From Roseateles_B sp041913905 (GTDB lineage: Bacteria > Pseudomonadota > Gammaproteobacteria > Burkholderiales > Burkholderiaceae_C), in contig JAYSEK010000019.1 in NCBI GenBank assembly GCA_041913905.1, positions 28,155 to 92,154 of the forward strand: a stretch of 64,000 nt of DNA, written 5' to 3'. The notes beneath the pieces were generated by a model. That model saw nothing but the letters and a program-made list of their open reading frames with translations, did no database searches and was not told where the DNA came from. A program made the translations under genes and the position numbers. This document shows, in pieces, positions 59,622 to 64,000 of this stretch (positions are counted from its first letter, which is position 1; each line of letters opens with the position of its first letter).

Positions 59622-60341
59622 TCAAGCGCTGCTGCTGCGCGCGGGGCCGGCATCGGCTGCCGCCAGGCGCTCGGGCGTGCCCACGTCCGTCCATTCGCCG
59701 TCGTAAAGCGCGGCGCTGATGCGCTGCTGGGCGATGCCGCGCTCCAGGCAGGGGCGCAGCGGCAGGGGCTGGTCCGGGGCGACGCCTTCGAACAAGGCGC
59801 GCTTGAAGAGGCCCACGCAAGACCATGTGTAGCGCGGATGGACGGCCTCGCCGCTGAGGGCCAGGCCTTGCGGGCTGATGCCGAAGTCGCCGCGCGGATG
59901 GTGGGGCTGGTTGGGCACCAGCCAGAGATGGGCCAGGCGTTCGCTCGCTGCAAAGGACTGCGCCTCGGACGGGTCCAGCCGCAGACCGGGCAGGAAGACA
60001 TCGCCCGACAGCACCCAGAAGGCCTCGGCGCCCTCGGCGCACAGCAGGGGCAGGGCCTTGGCGATGCCGCCCGCCGTCTCCAGCGCGCGGCCATGGTCGC
60101 GCTGCTCGTCGCTGTAGTGCAGGCGCACGCCGAAGCGGCTGCCGTCGCCCAGCTGTGCCGGGAACTGCTCGGCCAGCCAGGCGCAGTTGACGATGATGTC
60201 GCGCACGCCGGCAGCGGCCAGCGCCTGGATGTGCCAGACGATCAGGGGCTGGCCCTGCACCGTCAGCAGCGGCTTGGGCGTATGGTCGGTCAGGGGCCGC
60301 ATGCGCTCGCCGCGCCCGGCCGCCAGGATGATGGCTCTCAT
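59622..60341 (-). CDS. murU: Nucleotidyltransferase, MurU-like (MurNAc-1-P uridylyltransferase)
   Basis: A 239-aa sugar-1-phosphate nucleotidyltransferase. It begins RAIILAAGRGERMRPLT with the catalytic GxGxRxxPLT pattern, then PKPLL; the metal-binding Asp lies in VLSGDVFL. In Pseudomonas and betaproteobacteria MurU recycles cell-wall MurNAc to UDP-MurNAc. Its usual partner kinase AmgK is not adjacent, so a different sugar nucleotide is possible. The start at 60341 gives the family N-terminus. Confidence 0.87.
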   Translation of the reverse strand: MRAIILAAGRGERMRPLTDHTPKPLLTVQGQPLIVWHIQALAAAGVRDIIVNCAWLAEQFPAQLGDGSRFGVRLHYSDEQRDHGRALETAGGIAKALPLLCAEGAEAFWVLSGDVFLPGLRLDPSEAQSFAASERLAHLWLVPNQPHHPRGDFGISPQGLALSGEAVHPRYTWSCVGLFKRALFEGVAPDQPLPLRPCLERGIAQQRISAALYDGEWTDVGTPERLAAADAGPARSSSA

Positions 60342-60378
60342 GCCCCGCAGTCTACGGGCCCGCGGGCGGTCCACCGGC

Positions 60379-60999
60379 TCAGGGCTGCAGGCGGGGCGCC
60401 AGGCCGAGCGGCTCCGGCAGGGCGTTGAGCACGCGCTGGAACACGGCCAGGTAGGGGCCGTCGAGTTCCGCCTGCAGCTGCCCGAGGTGGCGGCCGGTCA
60501 GGGGATCCTTGTTCTCGGCAAAGGCCTCGTCCAGATCCTGCCAGTCCTCTTCGGTCAGCAACTGGACGGCGGCAGGCAGGACCTCGCGCTCCTCGATGTC
60601 CATGTGCTGCAGGTAGTGGTGCACGTAGCGCTCGGCCTGCTGCTCGAAGGGGGCGCGGCGGGCGTCGCCCAGCATCTCGAAGCCCAGCAGGCTGTGCTCC
60701 AGGTCGCGGATGGCGCGCTCGCCGCGCGCGTGGTCGTCGTCCAGCTTGTCCAGCAGCTCGCGCAAGGCCGGTGCGCGGGCACGCAGCTTCGGGAACAGCA
60801 GCTCGGACTCCTTGGGGTGGTGCAGTCGCTCGGGGAACTCGTCCACGTAGAACAGCATGGCGCGCAGGGCAGCGAAGTCCGGCAGGGTGCCGGCGCGGCG
60901 GTGTTCGGCCAGCAGCAGGGGCAGGGTGCGCAGCATGGCTGCGAGGGCCGCGTGCTCGTCGCGAATAATGCGCAGGGTCAGTGGCTTGTGGGCGATCAT
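60379..60999 (-). CDS. Hemerythrin HHE domain protein
   Basis: A 206-aa four-helix protein with hemerythrin-type iron ligands: IRDEHAAL (His near 16), ERLHHPKESELLFP (HHPKE, near 60), DDDHARGE (His near 90) and HHYLQHMDIEEREVLP (near 128-143). Such proteins bind a di-iron centre and are linked to oxygen or nitric-oxide sensing and iron-sulfur repair. It lies 37 bp upstream of murU on the same strand and is divergent from tkt. Confidence 0.9.
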   Translation of the reverse strand: MIAHKPLTLRIIRDEHAALAAMLRTLPLLLAEHRRAGTLPDFAALRAMLFYVDEFPERLHHPKESELLFPKLRARAPALRELLDKLDDDHARGERAIRDLEHSLLGFEMLGDARRAPFEQQAERYVHHYLQHMDIEEREVLPAAVQLLTEEDWQDLDEAFAENKDPLTGRHLGQLQAELDGPYLAVFQRVLNALPEPLGLAPRLQP

Positions 61000-61200
61000 G
61001 AGCGTTGTCTCCGTGCTTTTTCCCAAGGCTCGCCGCTGTATCGCTCGTGGGCCTTGCCATGGATCAAGATTCGTGAAGACCTTGGCGGATCGGCGGTGGC
61101 GGAATCGTTTGCGCGTGGGCAGGGTTTGCCGGCGGGGCGGGCCGTCATCGTCGCCCAGTAAAATGCCGGGTTTACCCCCAACTTCCCGCCCGCATCCACC

Positions 61201-63243
61201 ATGGTTGACTCCGCTGCAAGCATCCCCACCCTGATGGCCCATGCCATCCGCGCACTGGCCATGGACGCCGTGCAGCAGGCCAACTCCGGCCACCCCGGCG
61301 CGCCCATGGGCATGGCCGAGATGGCCGTGGCCTTGTGGGGTCGCCATCTGCGCCACAACCCGGCCAACCCGCACTGGGCCGACCGTGACCGCTTCGTGCT
61401 GTCCAACGGCCACGGTTCCATGCTGATCTACGCGCTGCTGCACCTGAGCGGCTATGCGCTGCCCCTCGAAGAGCTGAAGAACTTCCGCCAGCTGCACAGC
61501 AAGACGCCCGGCCACCCCGAAGTCGGCATCACCCCGGGCGTGGAGACGACCACCGGCCCGCTGGGCCAGGGCATCACCAATGCGGTGGGCCTGGCGCTGG
61601 CTGAGAAGATGCTGGCCAAGGAATTCAACCGCGACGGCCACGCCATCGTCGACCACCACACCTACGTCTTCCTGGGCGACGGCTGCCTGATGGAAGGCAT
61701 CAGCCACGAGGCCTGCGCGCTGGCCGGCGCCTGGAAGCTGAACAAGCTGATCGCGCTGTATGACGACAACGGCATCTCCATCGACGGCCAGGTCGCGCCC
61801 TGGTTCATCGACAACACCGCCCTGCGTTTCGAGGCCTACGGCTGGAACGTGATCGGCCCTGTCGACGGCCATGACGTCGACGCCGTGGACGCCGCCATTG
61901 CCGCCGCCAAGAAGAGCAGCGACAAGCCCACGCTGATCATCTCCAAGACCCACATCGGCAAGGGCTCGCCCAACCGCGCCAACACCGCCAAGGCCCACGG
62001 CGAGCCGCTGGGCGCCGAGGAAATCAAGCTGACGCGCGAAGCCCTGGGCTGGCCGCATGATCCCTTCGTGCTGCCGGCGGAGGTCTACGCCGCCTGGGAT
62101 GCCAAGACCGCCGGCGCCGCCGCCGAGAAGGCCTGGGACGAGCGCTTCGACGCCTATGCCGCCGCCCACCCCGAGCTGGCCGCCGAGTTCCAGCGCCGCA
62201 TGGCCGGCGTGCTGCCCGCCAATTTCGCGCAGATCGCCGTGGACGCCGTCGTGGCCGCCCATGAGAAGGCCGAGACCGTGGCCAGCCGCAAGGCCAGCCA
62301 GCTGGCCCTGGAAGCCTTCACCGCCGCGCTGCCCGAGCTGCTGGGCGGTTCGGCCGACCTGACCGGCTCCAACCTGACCAACACCAAGAGCACGCCCGCC
62401 TTCCGCCTGGAAGCCGACGGCAGCGCCAACGGGGGCCGCCACATCAACTACGGCGTGCGCGAGTTCGGCATGGCCGCCATCATGAACGGCATCGCCCTGC
62501 ATGGCGGCTACATCCCCTACGGCGGCACCTTCCTGACCTTCAGCGACTACAGCCGCAACGCCATCCGCATGGCCGCGCTGATGAAGCAGCGCGTGATCCA
62601 CGTCTTCACGCACGACTCCATCGGCCTGGGCGAAGACGGTCCGACGCACCAGTCCATCGAGCATGTCTCCAGCCTGCGCCTGATCCCGGGCCTGGACGTC
62701 TGGCGTCCGGCCGACACCGTGGAAACCGTGGTCGCCTGGACCATGGCCATCGGCAACGCCCAGCGTCCCAGCGTGCTGGCGCTGTCGCGCCAGAACCTGC
62801 CTTACGCACCCAAGACCGCGGTGGACGAGATCGCCCGCGGTGCCTACGTGCTGGCCGAGCCCAGCGAGGTGGGCCTGAAGAAGAAGGCCCAGGTGGTGAT
62901 CATGGCTTCGGGCTCCGAAGTGCAGCTGGCCCTGAATGCCCAGGCCCTGCTGGCCAAGGACGGCATCGCCGCCCGCGTGGTCTCGGTGCCCAGCACCAAC
63001 GTCTTCGACCGCCAGGACGCCGCCTACAAGGCCAGCGTGCTGCCCGCGGGCGTGCCGCGCGTGGCCGTCGAGGCCGGCGTGACGGACTTCTGGTGGAAGT
63101 ACGGCGTCTCGGCCGTCGTGGGCATCGACACCTACGGCGAATCCGCCCCGGCGCCGGTGCTGTTCAAGCACTTCGGCTTCACCGCCGAGAACGTGGTGGA
63201 TACGGTCAAGGTGGCCGTCGGAGCCGCGCGTCTGAAGCGCTGA
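61201..63243 (+). CDS. tkt: Transketolase
   Basis: A 680-aa thiamine-diphosphate enzyme of the pentose phosphate and, in autotrophs, Calvin pathways. GHPGAPMGMAEMA opens the active site, GDGCLMEGISHEA holds the ThDP-binding GDG motif, and the pyrimidine domain shows FLTFSDYSRNAIRMAALM and HDSIGLGEDGPTHQ. The tail VVGIDTYGESAPAPVLFKHFGFT is typical. It is followed by a strong terminator and gapA, a usual order in Burkholderiales. Confidence 0.97.
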   Translation: MVDSAASIPTLMAHAIRALAMDAVQQANSGHPGAPMGMAEMAVALWGRHLRHNPANPHWADRDRFVLSNGHGSMLIYALLHLSGYALPLEELKNFRQLHSKTPGHPEVGITPGVETTTGPLGQGITNAVGLALAEKMLAKEFNRDGHAIVDHHTYVFLGDGCLMEGISHEACALAGAWKLNKLIALYDDNGISIDGQVAPWFIDNTALRFEAYGWNVIGPVDGHDVDAVDAAIAAAKKSSDKPTLIISKTHIGKGSPNRANTAKAHGEPLGAEEIKLTREALGWPHDPFVLPAEVYAAWDAKTAGAAAEKAWDERFDAYAAAHPELAAEFQRRMAGVLPANFAQIAVDAVVAAHEKAETVASRKASQLALEAFTAALPELLGGSADLTGSNLTNTKSTPAFRLEADGSANGGRHINYGVREFGMAAIMNGIALHGGYIPYGGTFLTFSDYSRNAIRMAALMKQRVIHVFTHDSIGLGEDGPTHQSIEHVSSLRLIPGLDVWRPADTVETVVAWTMAIGNAQRPSVLALSRQNLPYAPKTAVDEIARGAYVLAEPSEVGLKKKAQVVIMASGSEVQLALNAQALLAKDGIAARVVSVPSTNVFDRQDAAYKASVLPAGVPRVAVEAGVTDFWWKYGVSAVVGIDTYGESAPAPVLFKHFGFTAENVVDTVKVAVGAARLKR

Positions 63244-63261
63244 GTCGTCCAGTGACCCAGG

Positions 63262-63300
63262 AGGACCGCACGCTTACGGCTGGCTGCGGTCCTTTTTTCT
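63262..63300 (+). terminator. Intrinsic terminator after tkt
   Basis: GGACCGCA (63263-63270) pairs with TGCGGTCC (63285-63292), loop of 14 nt, followed by six Ts. It separates tkt from gapA, which therefore needs its own promoter in the 170 bp that follow. Confidence 0.88.
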
Positions 63301-63467
63301 GCCTTGTCGGCAGCCGCCGGATTTGCGCTGGATCGAAGGTGCGGTCGAAAGGTCGCGGCCGTACCCGCTTTGTTTCGACCCTCCGCTGAGTCGCCGCGGC
63401 GGAATCAGCGAAAATCCCGCCCAGCCCCGTTTTTGCAGCTTTTTCATTTCACTCCGGAGACTTCCGC

Positions 63468-64000
63468 ATGACGATCAAGATCGGTATCAATGGCTTCGGC
63501 CGTATCGGCCGCATGGTGTTCCGCGCCGCTGTCCAGAACTTCAATGACATCGAGGTCGTGGGCATCAACGACCTGCTGGAGCCGGACTACCTGGCCTACA
63601 TGCTGAAGTACGACAGCGTGCACGGCCGCTTCAAGGGCGACGTGGCCGTGGACGGCAACACCCTGATCGTCAACGGCAAGAAGATCCGCCTGACCGCCGT
63701 GAAGAACCCGGCCGAGCTGAAGTGGGATGAAGTCGGCGCCGACATCGTCGTCGAGTCCACCGGCCTGTTCCTGACCAAGGAAACCGCCGAGGCCCACCTG
63801 AAGGCCGGCGCCAAGAAGGTGATCATGTCCGCCCCGTCCAAGGACGACACCCCGATGTTCGTCTACGGCGTCAACGACAAGACCTACGCCGGCCAGGCCA
63901 TCATCTCCAACGCCTCGTGCACCACCAACTGCCTGGCCCCCGTGGCCAAGGTGCTGAACGACAAGTGGGGCATCAAGCGCGGCCTGATGACCACCGTGCA
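63468..64000 (+). CDS. gapA: Glyceraldehyde-3-phosphate dehydrogenase, 5' part
   Basis: The first 177 residues of a type I GAPDH, cut by the window end. The NAD-binding MTIKIGINGFGRIGRMVF and the active-site SNASCTTNCLAP (catalytic Cys near residue 151) are seen. It converts glyceraldehyde 3-phosphate to 1,3-bisphosphoglycerate in glycolysis or gluconeogenesis. CCGGAGAC precedes the ATG. Confidence 0.97.
   Translation, partial: MTIKIGINGFGRIGRMVFRAAVQNFNDIEVVGINDLLEPDYLAYMLKYDSVHGRFKGDVAVDGNTLIVNGKKIRLTAVKNPAELKWDEVGADIVVESTGLFLTKETAEAHLKAGAKKVIMSAPSKDDTPMFVYGVNDKTYAGQAIISNASCTTNCLAPVAKVLNDKWGIKRGLMTTV

Noticed and set aside
1..64000. tRNA genes, insertion sequences or integration sites around the accessory block
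   Set aside because: I saw no tRNA-like sequence, transposase, integrase or flanking direct repeat at 41.2 or 55.2 kb, so mobility of the block cannot be supported from sequence alone.

Overview
The window is a high-GC (roughly two thirds G+C by eye) chromosomal segment of a betaproteobacterium. The order fur / bamE-dapB-exbB-exbD-leuS-lptE-holA, the hpf-ptsN-hprK group and glnE-yhdP-nitrilase all point to Burkholderiales, probably the Rubrivivax/Roseateles/Leptothrix side. That placement rests on gene order and protein style, not on a search.

Layout. 1-10.4 kb: the end of a sensor histidine kinase, a GGDEF-EAL protein coupled to a small cupredoxin-like protein, then a long minus-strand housekeeping run (holA, lptE, leuS, exbD, exbB, dapB, bamE) divergent from fur. 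10.8-16.6 kb: a hairpin-rich gap, hprK-ptsN-hpf, corA, and an 870-bp gap carrying a well-supported candidate small RNA on the minus strand with a CCUCC-rich (anti-Shine-Dalgarno) loop and its own terminator, then a ferritin-like protein. 16.6-27.4 kb: a GntR(YtrA)-ABC cassette, a complete czcICBA heavy-metal efflux operon, and an unusual protein fusing a Clp-like AAA+ domain to an FtsH-type M41 protease. 27.7-41.2 kb: AraC regulator, PEBP-family protein, GST, EamA transporter, acetyltransferase, rhombosortase, glnE, a YhdP-like giant, nitrilase-family amidase, a lipoprotein and cutA.

41.2-55.2 kb is an accessory block. It holds an arsenic operon (arsR-arsI-arsC-aquaporin, minus strand); a class II lanthipeptide cluster (62-aa Cys-rich precursor, LanM, ABC exporter, plus strand) preceded by a perfect 20-bp dyad that fits both a lux box and a CTGT-N8-ACAG SOS box; and a type II-C CRISPR-Cas locus (22 repeats, cas2-cas1-cas9, tracrRNA). 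The lanthipeptide operon ends 9 bp before the CRISPR array, on the same strand and with no visible terminator between them, so crRNA could be made by read-through from the peptide operon. This arrangement is the most interesting feature of the window.

55.2-64 kb returns to ordinary genes: a UbiH-family hydroxylase, aldo/keto reductase, secreted M28 aminopeptidase, MurU-like nucleotidyltransferase, hemerythrin-like protein, transketolase and the start of gapA. No tRNA, rRNA, insertion sequence or prophage was recognised.
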